Shown piece after piece: positions 1 through 6,136 of a stretch of 6,618 nucleotides of DNA. Every line of letters begins with the position of its first letter. The stretch's first letter is position 1. Under the pieces are notes generated by a model. The model searched no databases. It was not told where the DNA came from and saw only the letters and a list, made by a program, of their open reading frames with translations. The DNA is from Oleiagrimonas sp036379395. GTDB lineage: Bacteria > Pseudomonadota > Gammaproteobacteria > Xanthomonadales > Rhodanobacteraceae. The stretch covers positions 1 to 6,618 of the forward strand of contig DASVGR010000037.1 of the NCBI GenBank assembly GCA_036379395.1, read 5' to 3'. A program made the position numbers and the translations under genes.

Positions 1-1
1 C

Positions 2-976
2 AATGACGTTGCCGAACGCAAACCGCGGTTGCTGGATTTGGTGCGAAGCCGGGTGCGGCGCCTGGGTTTGTCCAAACGCACTGAAGAAGCTTATGTGGGA
101 TGGATTCGGCGTTTCATTTTGGCCAATGGCAAGCGCCATCCGCGCGACATGGGAATTGTCGAGGTCGAGGCTTTTCTTACCAGCCTGGCAGTGCAGCGGC
201 ATGTGGCGCCGTCCACGCAAAACCAGGCGCTTTCCGCGCTTTTGTTTTTGTACAAGCAAGTGCTTGGCGTGGATTTGCCATGGATGGCGGATGTGCAGCG
301 GGCCAAGAAGCCGCGTCGCTTGCCGGTGGTGCTCACGCGCGATGAAGTGCATCGTCTGTTGGGCGAGATGTCGGGCTTGCAGTGGCTGATGGCCAGTTTG
401 TTGTATGGCTCCGGCATCCGGCTGATGGAGTGTTTGCGCTTGCGCGTGAAAGACCTGGATTTTGATCGGCGCGAGTTGCTGGTGCGCCACGGCAAGGGCG
501 GCAAGGACCGGCGCACCATGTTGCCGGCAAGCCTGTTGGAGCCGCTGCGTGCGCAATTGCAGGAAGCCCGTCGCCTGCATCGGGCTGATCTTGAGGCGGG
601 TTTTGGCCAGGTCTGGTTGCCCGATGCGTTGGCGCGCAAATATCTGGCCGCTCCGGGCGAGTGGGGTTGGCAATACGTGTTTCCGGCCTCGCGGCGTGGT
701 GTGGACCTGCGCGATGGCCAGGTGCGCCGGCATCATCGCGATGAATCGGCGCTGCAGCGTGCGGTCAAGCTGGCGCGGCGCCAGGCCGGCATCATCAAGC
801 CGGCCACGTGTCATACGTTGCGGCACAGTTTTGCCACGCATTTGATCGAAGACGGCTATGACATCCGCACCGTGCAGGAACTGCTTGGCCACAAGGATGT
901 GGCCACCACGCAGATCTATACGCACGTGCTCAACCGTGGCGGGCTGGGCGTGCTGAGCCCGCTGGACCGGGCGTGA
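2..976 (+). CDS. intI: Integron integrase IntI (tyrosine recombinase), 5' end outside window
   Basis: Site-specific tyrosine recombinase that inserts and excises gene cassettes at attI/attC sites. The frame is open from base 2. The residues before the TTG at 29 (AERKPRLLDLVRSR) match the usual IntI N-terminus, so the true start lies left of the window and 29 is only an internal TTG. Counting residues from base 2: SAM-like N-terminal domain about 10-95 (RTEEAYVGWIRRF), catalytic domain about 105-324. Catalytic residues are all present: R140, K165 or K168 in GKGGKD, H271 and R274 in CHTLRH, H297 in LLGHKD, and nucleophile Y306. The IntI-specific insertion that separates IntI from XerC/D is at about 196-258 (DLEAGFGQVWLP, EWGWQYVFP, RRHHRDESALQRAVK), followed by the typical C-terminal HVLNRGGLGVLSPLD. 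No frameshift or stop is seen, so it looks functional. In integrons attI and the cassettes lie 5' of intI, here beyond the left edge. The next gene follows after 46 bp on the same strand. Family assignment is very secure. Confidence 0.95.
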   Translation, partial: NDVAERKPRLLDLVRSRVRRLGLSKRTEEAYVGWIRRFILANGKRHPRDMGIVEVEAFLTSLAVQRHVAPSTQNQALSALLFLYKQVLGVDLPWMADVQRAKKPRRLPVVLTRDEVHRLLGEMSGLQWLMASLLYGSGIRLMECLRLRVKDLDFDRRELLVRHGKGGKDRRTMLPASLLEPLRAQLQEARRLHRADLEAGFGQVWLPDALARKYLAAPGEWGWQYVFPASRRGVDLRDGQVRRHHRDESALQRAVKLARRQAGIIKPATCHTLRHSFATHLIEDGYDIRTVQELLGHKDVATTQIYTHVLNRGGLGVLSPLDRA

Positions 977-987
977 CCACGCGGCAA

Positions 988-1016
988 TTTCGCAAACCGC
1001 CGCGCTCGGCGATACT
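988..1016 (+). promoter_or_regulatory. Candidate promoter for yoaA (leaderless)
   Basis: A -10-like GATACT at 1011-1016 is preceded, with a 17-nt spacer, by a weak -35-like TTTCGC at 988-993. The hexamer ends 6 nt before the ATG at 1023, so a start site at normal distance would fall on the A of the ATG. No Shine-Dalgarno sequence lies in the 46-bp gap after intI. The identical geometry before tsaB supports a leaderless transcript. The -35 match is poor, so this is a moderate call. Confidence 0.4.
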
Positions 1017-1022
1017 GGACCG

Positions 1023-2963
1023 ATGATGGATACCGATCTGGACGATGTGGCCGAGCTGCTCGGCGCCGATGGCCCGTTTGCGCGTGAGGTGCCGGGTTTT
1101 GCGCCGCGCCAGGCGCAGCAGGTCATGGCGCGCGAAGTGGCGCGTGCCATCGATGAGGGCGCCACGCTGGTGGCCGAGGCTGGCACGGGCACGGGCAAGA
1201 CATTTGCGTATCTGGTGCCGGCGCTGTTGTCGGGCAAGCGGGTGCTGATTTCCACCGGCACCAAGACGCTGCAGGACCAGCTGTTCTTTCGTGACTTGCC
1301 ACGTGTGCGCGCAGTGCTGGGCAGCCGTCTCAAGATCAGCTTGCTCAAGGGGCGCGCCAATTACCTGTGTCTGCATCGGCTGGATCAGGCGGTTCACGAG
1401 GACAGCTTCGCCAACCGCAAGCAGGTGCAGCAACTGGCGGCCATCCGCGAGTGGTCCGCGCGCACCGTGCGCGGCGATCGCATGGAGCTGGGGGACGTGC
1501 CGGAAGATTCGCCGGTGTGGCCGCGTGTCACGTCCACGCCGGAAAATTGTCTTGGCGCCAGCTGCCCGTTCTACAACGAGTGCCATGTGGTCAAGGCGCG
1601 CCGCGAGGCGGCCGAGGCCGATGTGGTGGTGGTCAACCATCACTTGCTGTTTGCCGATCTGGCGCTTAAGCAGGAGGGTTTTGGCGAGCTGTTGCCAATG
1701 GCCGAGGCGATCATTCTGGACGAGGCACATCAAGTGCCGGCGCTGGCCGGGCAGTTCTTTTCGCGCCATGTCAGCGCGCGGCAGCTGACTGAACTGGCGC
1801 GCGATGCGCTGGGCGAATGCGCCGGGGTGAGTGGCGCTTTGGACGTGCTGCGCGGCCCGGCCGATGTGCTGGATGCGGCAGTCAAGCATTTGCGCCTGGC
1901 GCTTGATCCGCTGCCCGCGCGCGGCGCATTTGTGCAATTGACCGGCCGCGCGGAAGTGCGCGACGAGCTGGAGCATCTGGATGACGCGCTCAACGATCTG
2001 GCCGATGCGCTGGCCGCGCAGGCCGAGCGCTCGCGTGGTCTGACGTCGTTGCACGAGCGTGCGCAGGCGTTGATGCTGCGCCTGGCCGGCATCGATGGCC
2101 ACGGCGAAGATGGCGTGGTGCGCTGGTACGAAGTGAGCGCGCGCGGCTTTGCGCTGCACGCCACGCCGCTGGATCTGGCCTCGCCTTTGCAGCAATTGCG
2201 CGAAAGCCTGCCGGCGGCGTGGATTTACACCTCGGCCACGTTGTCGGTGGCGGGTTCCTTCGACCATTTTTCGCGCCAGATGGGGTTGGACGAGCCGCGC
2301 ACGCTGATGCTGGACAGCCCGTTCGATTACGCCCATCAGGCCCTTTGCTACCTGCCGGCCGGATTGCCGGCGCCGGCCGCGCGCGATTACACCGAGCGCG
2401 TGATGGACGCCGTCTGGCCGGTACTGGAAGCCTCGCACGGCCGCGCGTTTTTGCTGTTTACCTCGCATCGCGCGTTGCGCCAGGCGGCTGATTGGCTCAA
2501 GGCACATCAGGCGCCGTGGCCGTTGTTCGTGCAGGGCACGGCGCCGCGCCATCAGCTGCTGGACGCGTTCCGGCAATCAGGGCAGGGGGTTTTGCTGGGC
2601 GCGGCCAGTTTTTGGGAAGGCGTGGATGTGGCCGGCGAGGCGCTGAGCGTGGTCGCCATCGACAAGTTGCCGTTTGCCGCGCCGGACGATCCGGTCCTGC
2701 AGGCGCGCCTGGAAGCCATGCAGCAAGCCGGCGAAAACCCGTTCATGGGCTGGCAGGTGCCCAGTGCCGTGATCGCGCTCAAGCAGGGTGTCGGACGCCT
2801 GATCCGCGACCTCAACGACCGTGGTGTGCTGGTGCTGTGTGATCCGCGCCTGACCGGCAAGGGCTACGGCCGCCTGTTTCTGAAAAGCCTGCCGCCGATG
2901 CAGCGCACGCATGACATGGCCGACGTGCAGGCATTTTTTGCCGGCGACGACGCGCCGGGCTGA
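1023..2963 (+). CDS. yoaA: ATP-dependent DNA helicase, DinG/YoaA family (XPD-like, Fe-S)
   Basis: Superfamily 2 helicase of the XPD/DinG type, which unwinds DNA 5'-3' and acts in replication-fork repair. In E. coli YoaA works with the HolC (chi) subunit of DNA polymerase III. 646 residues, close to YoaA and shorter than classical DinG. Visible motifs: Walker A GTGTGKT at 54-60; four cysteines C116, C176, C181 and C187 placed as the 4Fe-4S ligands; Walker B DEAH at 233-236; TSATL at 403-407; SFWEGVDV at about 529-536; motif VI QGVGRLIRD at 588-596. The ATG at 1023 is chosen because it sits directly after a -10-like box and leaves a normal N-terminus (FAPRQAQQVM, the Q-motif area); the next codon is also ATG. 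tsaB follows after 50 bp, and a yoaA-tsaB neighbourhood is also known in E. coli, which favours yoaA over dinG. The cysteines imply that activity depends on an iron-sulfur cluster. Confidence 0.93.
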   Translation: MMDTDLDDVAELLGADGPFAREVPGFAPRQAQQVMAREVARAIDEGATLVAEAGTGTGKTFAYLVPALLSGKRVLISTGTKTLQDQLFFRDLPRVRAVLGSRLKISLLKGRANYLCLHRLDQAVHEDSFANRKQVQQLAAIREWSARTVRGDRMELGDVPEDSPVWPRVTSTPENCLGASCPFYNECHVVKARREAAEADVVVVNHHLLFADLALKQEGFGELLPMAEAIILDEAHQVPALAGQFFSRHVSARQLTELARDALGECAGVSGALDVLRGPADVLDAAVKHLRLALDPLPARGAFVQLTGRAEVRDELEHLDDALNDLADALAAQAERSRGLTSLHERAQALMLRLAGIDGHGEDGVVRWYEVSARGFALHATPLDLASPLQQLRESLPAAWIYTSATLSVAGSFDHFSRQMGLDEPRTLMLDSPFDYAHQALCYLPAGLPAPAARDYTERVMDAVWPVLEASHGRAFLLFTSHRALRQAADWLKAHQAPWPLFVQGTAPRHQLLDAFRQSGQGVLLGAASFWEGVDVAGEALSVVAIDKLPFAAPDDPVLQARLEAMQQAGENPFMGWQVPSAVIALKQGVGRLIRDLNDRGVLVLCDPRLTGKGYGRLFLKSLPPMQRTHDMADVQAFFAGDDAPG

Positions 2964-2966
2964 TCG

Positions 2967-2997
2967 CGCCGCGCACTTCTGCGTGGCATGCGCGGCG
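2967..2997. other. GC-rich hairpin between yoaA and tsaB
   Basis: A perfect 9-bp inverted repeat, CGCCGCGCA (2967-2975) and TGCGCGGCG (2989-2997), with a 13-nt loop. It begins 3 nt after the yoaA stop and ends 4 nt before the tsaB -10-like box. There is no T-tract on either side, so it is not a standard intrinsic terminator. It could stabilise the yoaA mRNA 3' end, slow read-through, or act as a protein-binding palindrome overlapping the tsaB promoter. Function is inferred only. Confidence 0.4.
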
Positions 2998-3001
2998 GTG
3001 G

Positions 3002-3007
3002 GATAAT
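3002..3007 (+). promoter_or_regulatory. -10 box of a candidate leaderless tsaB promoter
   Basis: GATAAT, one mismatch from the TATAAT consensus, in an otherwise very GC-rich gap. It ends 6 nt before the tsaB ATG, which would place the transcript start at the start codon. No convincing -35 element is seen (that region overlaps the hairpin at 2967-2997), and no Shine-Dalgarno sequence precedes the ATG. tsaB may thus be transcribed independently of yoaA. Confidence 0.45.
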
Positions 3008-3013
3008 GCGCGG

Positions 3014-3724
3014 ATGAATATTCTTGCGCTGGACACCTCGACCGAATCCTGTTCCGTGGCCCTGCTGACGGCCGACGGCCTGCTGGACCGCAGCAAGCTG
3101 ATGCCGCGGGAACATGCCGAGCACGTGTTGCCGATGATGCAATCGCTGCTGGACGAGGCCGGCCTCGTGCGCCAGCAGCTGGACGGCATCGCCGTCGGCC
3201 GCGGTCCCGGTGCGTTCACTGGTGTGCGATTGGCCATTTCGGTTGCACAGGGCTTGGCCTTTGCGCTGGATCTGCCGGTGGTGACGGTATCGTCACTGGC
3301 CGCGTTGGCCATGGAAGCGCCGGCCGACGACAAGCCGGTACTGGCCGTGATCGACGCGCGCATGGGCGAGATTTACGCCGCCGCGTTCAGGCGCACGGAC
3401 GCTGGATTGCTTGATGCCATCGACACCGAAAGCGTGGGCAAGCCCGAGGCCTTGGTCGTGCCCCACGAGCCGTTGTGGAACATCGTCGGCACGGGCTGGG
3501 GCGCGTATCCCGACATCATCGCCGGCAAGCTGGCCGCCGCGCCGCATTGGGTCGAAGCCGGGCATTATCCGCAGGCGCGTCACGTGGCGCGTCTGGCCGC
3601 TCCGGAATTTGCCGCCGGTCGCGGCGTGGCACCGGAAAAAGCCTTGCCCGTGTATTTGCGCAACAAGGTTGCACTGACCCTGCGCGAGCGCGGCAAGCCG
3701 GTGCCGGCAGGTCTGATTGATTGA
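3014..3724 (+). CDS. tsaB: tRNA t6A37 threonylcarbamoyltransferase subunit TsaB
   Basis: Essential scaffold subunit that pairs with TsaD and TsaE in the cytoplasm to put the threonylcarbamoyl group on A37 of ANN-decoding tRNAs. 236 residues, normal for TsaB and much shorter than TsaD. Seen in sequence: N-terminal ASKHA-fold strand MNILALDTST; the family signature GRGPGAFTGVRLA at 62-74; QGLAFALDLPVVTVSSL about 79-95; and DARMGEIYAAAF about 115-125. The metal-binding His pair of TsaD is not apparent, consistent with TsaB being catalytically inactive itself. The ATG at 3014 gives the usual N-terminus with no extension. The gene lies 50 bp behind yoaA on the same strand and appears to have its own promoter. 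It is convergent with yeiH, and the gap between them carries two REPINs. Confidence 0.96.
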   Translation: MNILALDTSTESCSVALLTADGLLDRSKLMPREHAEHVLPMMQSLLDEAGLVRQQLDGIAVGRGPGAFTGVRLAISVAQGLAFALDLPVVTVSSLAALAMEAPADDKPVLAVIDARMGEIYAAAFRRTDAGLLDAIDTESVGKPEALVVPHEPLWNIVGTGWGAYPDIIAGKLAAAPHWVEAGHYPQARHVARLAAPEFAAGRGVAPEKALPVYLRNKVALTLRERGKPVPAGLID

Positions 3725-3734
3725 CCGCACTTTC

Positions 3735-3809
3735 GCAGGAGCCCGCCTGCGGGCGAAGGGATTTTGCTCCGAGCCGCCATCCAGCCATCGCGCGCAGGCG
3801 CGCTCCTAC
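3735..3809 (+). repeat. REPIN 1 (two inverted REP hairpins)
   Basis: Left REP at 3735-3756 has stem GCCCGC/GCGGGC and a CT loop; its GTAG head has drifted to GCAG. Right REP at 3788-3809 is in the opposite orientation, with stem GCGCGC/GCGCGC and an intact GTAG head read on the - strand. The arms are 31 nt apart, so the unit is 22-31-22 (75 nt). It starts 10 nt after the tsaB stop and could act as an mRNA-end hairpin. REPs with a GTAG head are known substrates of RAYT transposases; no RAYT gene is present here. Confidence 0.88.
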
Positions 3810-3837
3810 GGATGATTTGGAATCTGGCGCAAGCTTT

Positions 3838-3911
3838 GTAGGAGCCCGTCTGCGGGCGATGGGGTCTTGCCTTGCGCCGGCATCCCGCCATCGCGCGCCG
3901 CGCTCTCCTAC
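3838..3911 (+). repeat. REPIN 2 (partly degenerate)
   Basis: Second REPIN of the doublet in the tsaB/yeiH gap, 28 nt after the first. Left REP at 3838-3859 has an intact GTAG head and one C-to-T change that leaves a G-U wobble in the stem. Right REP at 3891-3911 is one base short and has lost the central AGG, so its hairpin is damaged. The inner spacer is again 31 nt and shares CTTGCCTTG and a GCCA end with the REPIN at 6062-6136. It ends 15 nt before the yeiH stop codon (- strand). The remainder of 3725-3926 holds no gene. Confidence 0.85.
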
Positions 3912-3926
3912 AACAAACAAACCGGT

Positions 3927-4976
3927 CTACAGCTGCCCCATCACCATTTGCACGGCCAGGCTGCTCAGCGCCACGGCGATCCACACGCCCAGGCCCAGCG
4001 CGATTGGCCGAAAGCCGGTCGCGGCCATGCGCTTGAGGTTGGACGACAAGCCGATGGCGGCCAGTGCCACGATGATCAGGAACTCGGCCAGAAAATGGAT
4101 GCCGGTGTGCCAGTCGGCCGGAATCCAGCCGGCCGTGCGCACGGCCGAAGCCACCACGAACCACGCGATGAACCACGGAAACACGCGCGACAGCTTGAAG
4201 TCGCCGCCGCCCTGGCGCTTGTTGCGCCAGGCTTCGATCAGCGCCAGCCCCAGGCACACCGGAATGATCAACGTGGCGCGCGTGAGCTTGACGATGGTGG
4301 CGAAATCGCCGGCTGCGCTCGAATAGCTGTAGCCGGCGGCGACCACCGACGAAGTGTCATTGATGGCCGTGCCGGCCCACAGACCAAAGCCCTGATCGCT
4401 CATGCCCATCAAGTGGCCCAGCAGCGGAAACACCAGCACGGCGATCAGGTTGAACAGGAAAATCGTCGAGATGGCGAACGCGGTTTCGTGTTCTTCGGCC
4501 CGGACGATGGGCGTGACGGCCGCGATCGCCGAGCCGCCGCAAATGGCCGTGCCGACACCGATCAGCAATTTCAGTTTGGACGGGATGCCGAGCACGCGGC
4601 CCAACAGCCATGCGGTGACGAAGGCGGCCGTCACTGTCACGCCCGTCACCGCCAGCGAGTTCAGGCCCGTGCGCGCCACCTGCGTCAGGCTCAAGCCCAG
4701 GCCCAGTGCCACGATCGACCATTGCAGCACTTGCTTGCCGGCAAAGCGGATGCCGGGCTGGCAAAGGGCCGGCACACGCAGCGCATTGGCCATGATGACG
4801 CCCAGCACGATGCCGAACACCGGCCCGCCGACCAGCGGCAGCCAGCGTCCCAGTTGCCAGGCGACGAGCGCGATGCCGCCGGCCAGCAGCAAGCCAGGCC
4901 ACACGCTGGCGCGGCTGGGCGCCTGTCCGGTGGCGGTGTTCGCAAGCGTGAGGGCGTCGTTGGGCATGAAACGCAT
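3927..4976 (-). CDS. yeiH: YeiH family putative sulfate exporter, multipass membrane protein
   Basis: Predicted inner-membrane transporter of the PSE (putative sulfate exporter, UPF0324/YeiH) family; the substrate is inferred from relatives linked to sulfonate and taurine metabolism. 349 residues, normal for the family. Many hydrophobic segments are visible, for example about 26-48, 51-68, 84-97, 108-130, 170-190, 233-250, 266-282, 298-311 and 323-345. Two matching glycine/serine/asparagine-rich motifs, GTAICGGSAIAA (142-153) and GTAINDTSSVVAA (202-214), look like the paired re-entrant motifs of a two-repeat transporter. The start at 4976 has no Shine-Dalgarno sequence; the methionine codon at 4965-4967 (MPNDALTL) is an equally plausible start. 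It diverges from the LysR-type gene yeiE, the arrangement also known in E. coli, so YeiE is its likely regulator. Confidence 0.93.
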   Translation of the reverse strand: MRFMPNDALTLANTATGQAPSRASVWPGLLLAGGIALVAWQLGRWLPLVGGPVFGIVLGVIMANALRVPALCQPGIRFAGKQVLQWSIVALGLGLSLTQVARTGLNSLAVTGVTVTAAFVTAWLLGRVLGIPSKLKLLIGVGTAICGGSAIAAVTPIVRAEEHETAFAISTIFLFNLIAVLVFPLLGHLMGMSDQGFGLWAGTAINDTSSVVAAGYSYSSAAGDFATIVKLTRATLIIPVCLGLALIEAWRNKRQGGGDFKLSRVFPWFIAWFVVASAVRTAGWIPADWHTGIHFLAEFLIIVALAAIGLSSNLKRMAATGFRPIALGLGVWIAVALSSLAVQMVMGQL

Positions 4977-5002
4977 CCGGTGAAAGGAGGCGCCAGACTA
5001 GG

Positions 5003-5031
5003 GCGACACATGGTTTGCGGCTATTTATAAT
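5003..5031 (+). promoter_or_regulatory. Candidate promoter for yeiE
   Basis: A perfect TATAAT at 5026-5031, with GCGACA at 5003-5008 (four of six matches to TTGACA) and a 17-nt spacer. Transcription would start near 5038, inside the inverted repeat at 5031-5053, which suits autorepression. A second -10-like TATAAA at 5045-5050 lies 8 nt before the ATG and could instead give a nearly leaderless transcript. Confidence 0.5.
5024..5029 (-). promoter_or_regulatory. Candidate -10 box for yeiH
   Basis: Read on the - strand this is TATAAA, in a very AT-rich island within GC-rich DNA. It would give a leader of about 40 nt before the yeiH start. No good -35 element is visible at 16-18 nt, as is usual for promoters that need an activator. 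It overlaps the + strand -10 of yeiE, so the two promoters probably compete. Confidence 0.35.
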
Positions 5032-5053
5032 TATTTATCCGTCATATAAATAA
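5031..5053. promoter_or_regulatory. Candidate YeiE operator, perfect 8-bp inverted repeat
   Basis: TTATTTAT at 5031-5038 and ATAAATAA at 5046-5053 are exact reverse complements around a 7-nt centre. The palindrome contains the T-N11-A pattern (T5036, A5048) typical of LysR-family sites. It overlaps the yeiE promoter and sits just upstream of yeiH, the usual place for a site that both autoregulates and controls a divergent target. The symmetry is seen; binding by YeiE is inferred. Confidence 0.6.
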
Positions 5054-5058
5054 CTTTG

Positions 5059-5940
5059 ATGATCGGCATCAGCCCCCGCCAATTGGAAGTGTTTGTCGCC
5101 ATTGCCACCAGTGGCAGCGTGCGCGCGGCGGCCGAACATCTGCACTTGACGCAGCCGGCGGCGAGCATGGCGCTGGCGGAGCTGGAGCGGCATCTGGACG
5201 CGCGCTTGTTCGAGCGCGATCGCGGCCGCTTGCATCTCAATGATCGCGGCCGCGGCTTGTTGCCGCTGGCGCAGGAAGTGCTGGATCGCCTGCGCGAGGT
5301 CGAACGGCAAGGCGGCAAGGCGCCGCACGAGCTGGTCGGCGATTTGCGTTTGGGCGCCAGCAACACGGTCGGCAATTATCTGGTGGGTGATCTGCTCGGC
5401 GCGTTTGCGCAGGCGCATCCGCATGTGTCCGTACATCTGACCGTGGGCAACACGCGCGCCATCGTGGCCGCCGTGCATGCGCATGCGCTGGACGTGGGCT
5501 GCGTGGAGGGGCCGGTGACGCAGCCCGATCTGGATGTGTTGCCGTGGCGCGACGATGCGTTGGTGGTGTGCGCGCCGACGACGCACGCCTTGACCCGGCA
5601 CGTGCGCCTGAAGCCGGCGCACTTTGCCCAGGTACGCTGGATTTTTCGCGAGCCGGGCTCGGCCACGCGGGCGTCGACCGAACGCATTCTGGCCAGCCTG
5701 CCACCCGGTGAAATCGTCATGGAACTGGGCCAGATCGAGGCCATCAAGCAGGCCGTCATTGCGGGACTTGGCGTGGCCATGTTGCCGGCGGTGGCCGTGC
5801 GCGACGCGGTGGCGGCCGGTCGGCTGAAGGTGCTGGACACGCCGTTTCTGGATCTGGACCGGCGCTTGTCGCTGGTGCTCAGCCGCGACAAATACCGCAG
5901 CGCGTTGCTGGCGGCGTTTTTGGCCAGCGTGCAAGATTGA
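5059..5940 (+). CDS. yeiE: LysR-type transcriptional regulator, YeiE-like
   Basis: DNA-binding regulator, 293 residues from the ATG at 5059; a TTG codon directly upstream at 5056 is less likely. The N-terminal winged helix-turn-helix spans about 4-62 (SPRQLEVFVAIATSGSVRAA, then LTQPAASMALAELE and ARLFERDRGR), followed by a linker helix and a periplasmic-binding-protein-like effector domain from about 95. The effector part (LRLGASNTVGNYLVGDLL, LTVGNTRAIVAAV, DVGCVEGP, MELGQIEAIKQAVIAGLGVA) resembles E. coli YeiE more than CysB or CbbR. YeiE relatives have been connected with sulfite sensing, which fits the divergent yeiH exporter gene. No Shine-Dalgarno sequence is seen before the start. The 3' end faces kynU across a REPIN doublet. 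The LysR family is certain; the YeiE subgroup is likely, judged by remembered similarity and the neighbour. Confidence 0.92.
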   Translation: MIGISPRQLEVFVAIATSGSVRAAAEHLHLTQPAASMALAELERHLDARLFERDRGRLHLNDRGRGLLPLAQEVLDRLREVERQGGKAPHELVGDLRLGASNTVGNYLVGDLLGAFAQAHPHVSVHLTVGNTRAIVAAVHAHALDVGCVEGPVTQPDLDVLPWRDDALVVCAPTTHALTRHVRLKPAHFAQVRWIFREPGSATRASTERILASLPPGEIVMELGQIEAIKQAVIAGLGVAMLPAVAVRDAVAAGRLKVLDTPFLDLDRRLSLVLSRDKYRSALLAAFLASVQD

Positions 5941-5958
5941 CGGCACCGTCGCGCTTTC

Positions 5959-6033
5959 GTAGGAGCCGGCCTGCCGGCGAAAAATTCTGGCCTTGAATCG
6001 TCATCTGGCCATCGCGCGCAGGCGCGCTCCTAC
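5959..6033 (+). repeat. REPIN 3
   Basis: Left REP at 5959-5980 has an intact GTAG head and a stem changed to GCCGGC/GCCGGC. Right REP at 6012-6033 is on the opposite strand and identical to the right arm at 3788-3809. The spacer is 31 nt, total 75 nt. It begins 18 nt after the yeiE stop in the convergent yeiE/kynU gap and could serve as a 3'-end hairpin for either gene. Confidence 0.88.
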
Positions 6034-6061
6034 AGGTGAAACGGATGTCTCAACAGTTCTT

Positions 6062-6136
6062 GTAGGAGCCCGCCTGCGGGCGAAAAGATCTTGCCTTGAA
6101 CCAGCATCTGGCCATCGCGCGCAGGCGCGCTCCTAC
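6062..6136 (+). repeat. REPIN 4
   Basis: Left REP at 6062-6083 (GCCCGC/GCGGGC stem, intact GTAG head) and right REP at 6115-6136 in opposite orientation, 31 nt apart. It lies 28 nt after REPIN 3, the same separation as between the two REPINs at 3735-3911. The 30 nt at 6111-6140 are identical to 3784-3813. This is the best-preserved copy in the window. Confidence 0.88.

Noticed and set aside
29..31. TTG as the start codon of intI
   Set aside because: The nine codons before it match the conserved IntI N-terminus and there is no ribosome-binding site, so the gene starts left of the window.
977..1022. LexA/SOS box or attC-like site in the intI-yoaA gap
   Set aside because: I see no LexA-like palindrome and no attC core pair (GTTRRRY/RYYYAAC) in these 46 bases.
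930..2576. Long open frame (548 codons) on the - strand
   Set aside because: It lies wholly antisense to yoaA, whose helicase motifs are complete. The translation is Arg/Gln/His-rich and low in complexity, as expected from the complement of a GC-biased gene.
3867..5030. 387-codon open frame on the + strand
   Set aside because: It is antisense to yeiH and begins inside a REP element. The His/Gln/Arg-rich composition resembles no protein family, and yeiH has clear membrane segments and family motifs.
4983..5030. Shine-Dalgarno-like AAAGGAGG (4983-4990) with a six-codon ORF at 5010-5030, a possible leader peptide before yeiE
   Set aside because: The distance from the motif to the ATG is about 19 nt, too far for initiation, and the predicted yeiE start site lies downstream of it.
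5218..5253. 12-bp direct repeat GATCGCGGCCGC twice within yeiE
   Set aside because: It encodes DRGR twice at the wing of the LysR helix-turn-helix, where such residues are normal; no sign of a duplication.
5035..5946. 303-codon open frame on the - strand
   Set aside because: Antisense shadow of yeiE with Arg/His/Gln-rich composition and no recognisable domain.
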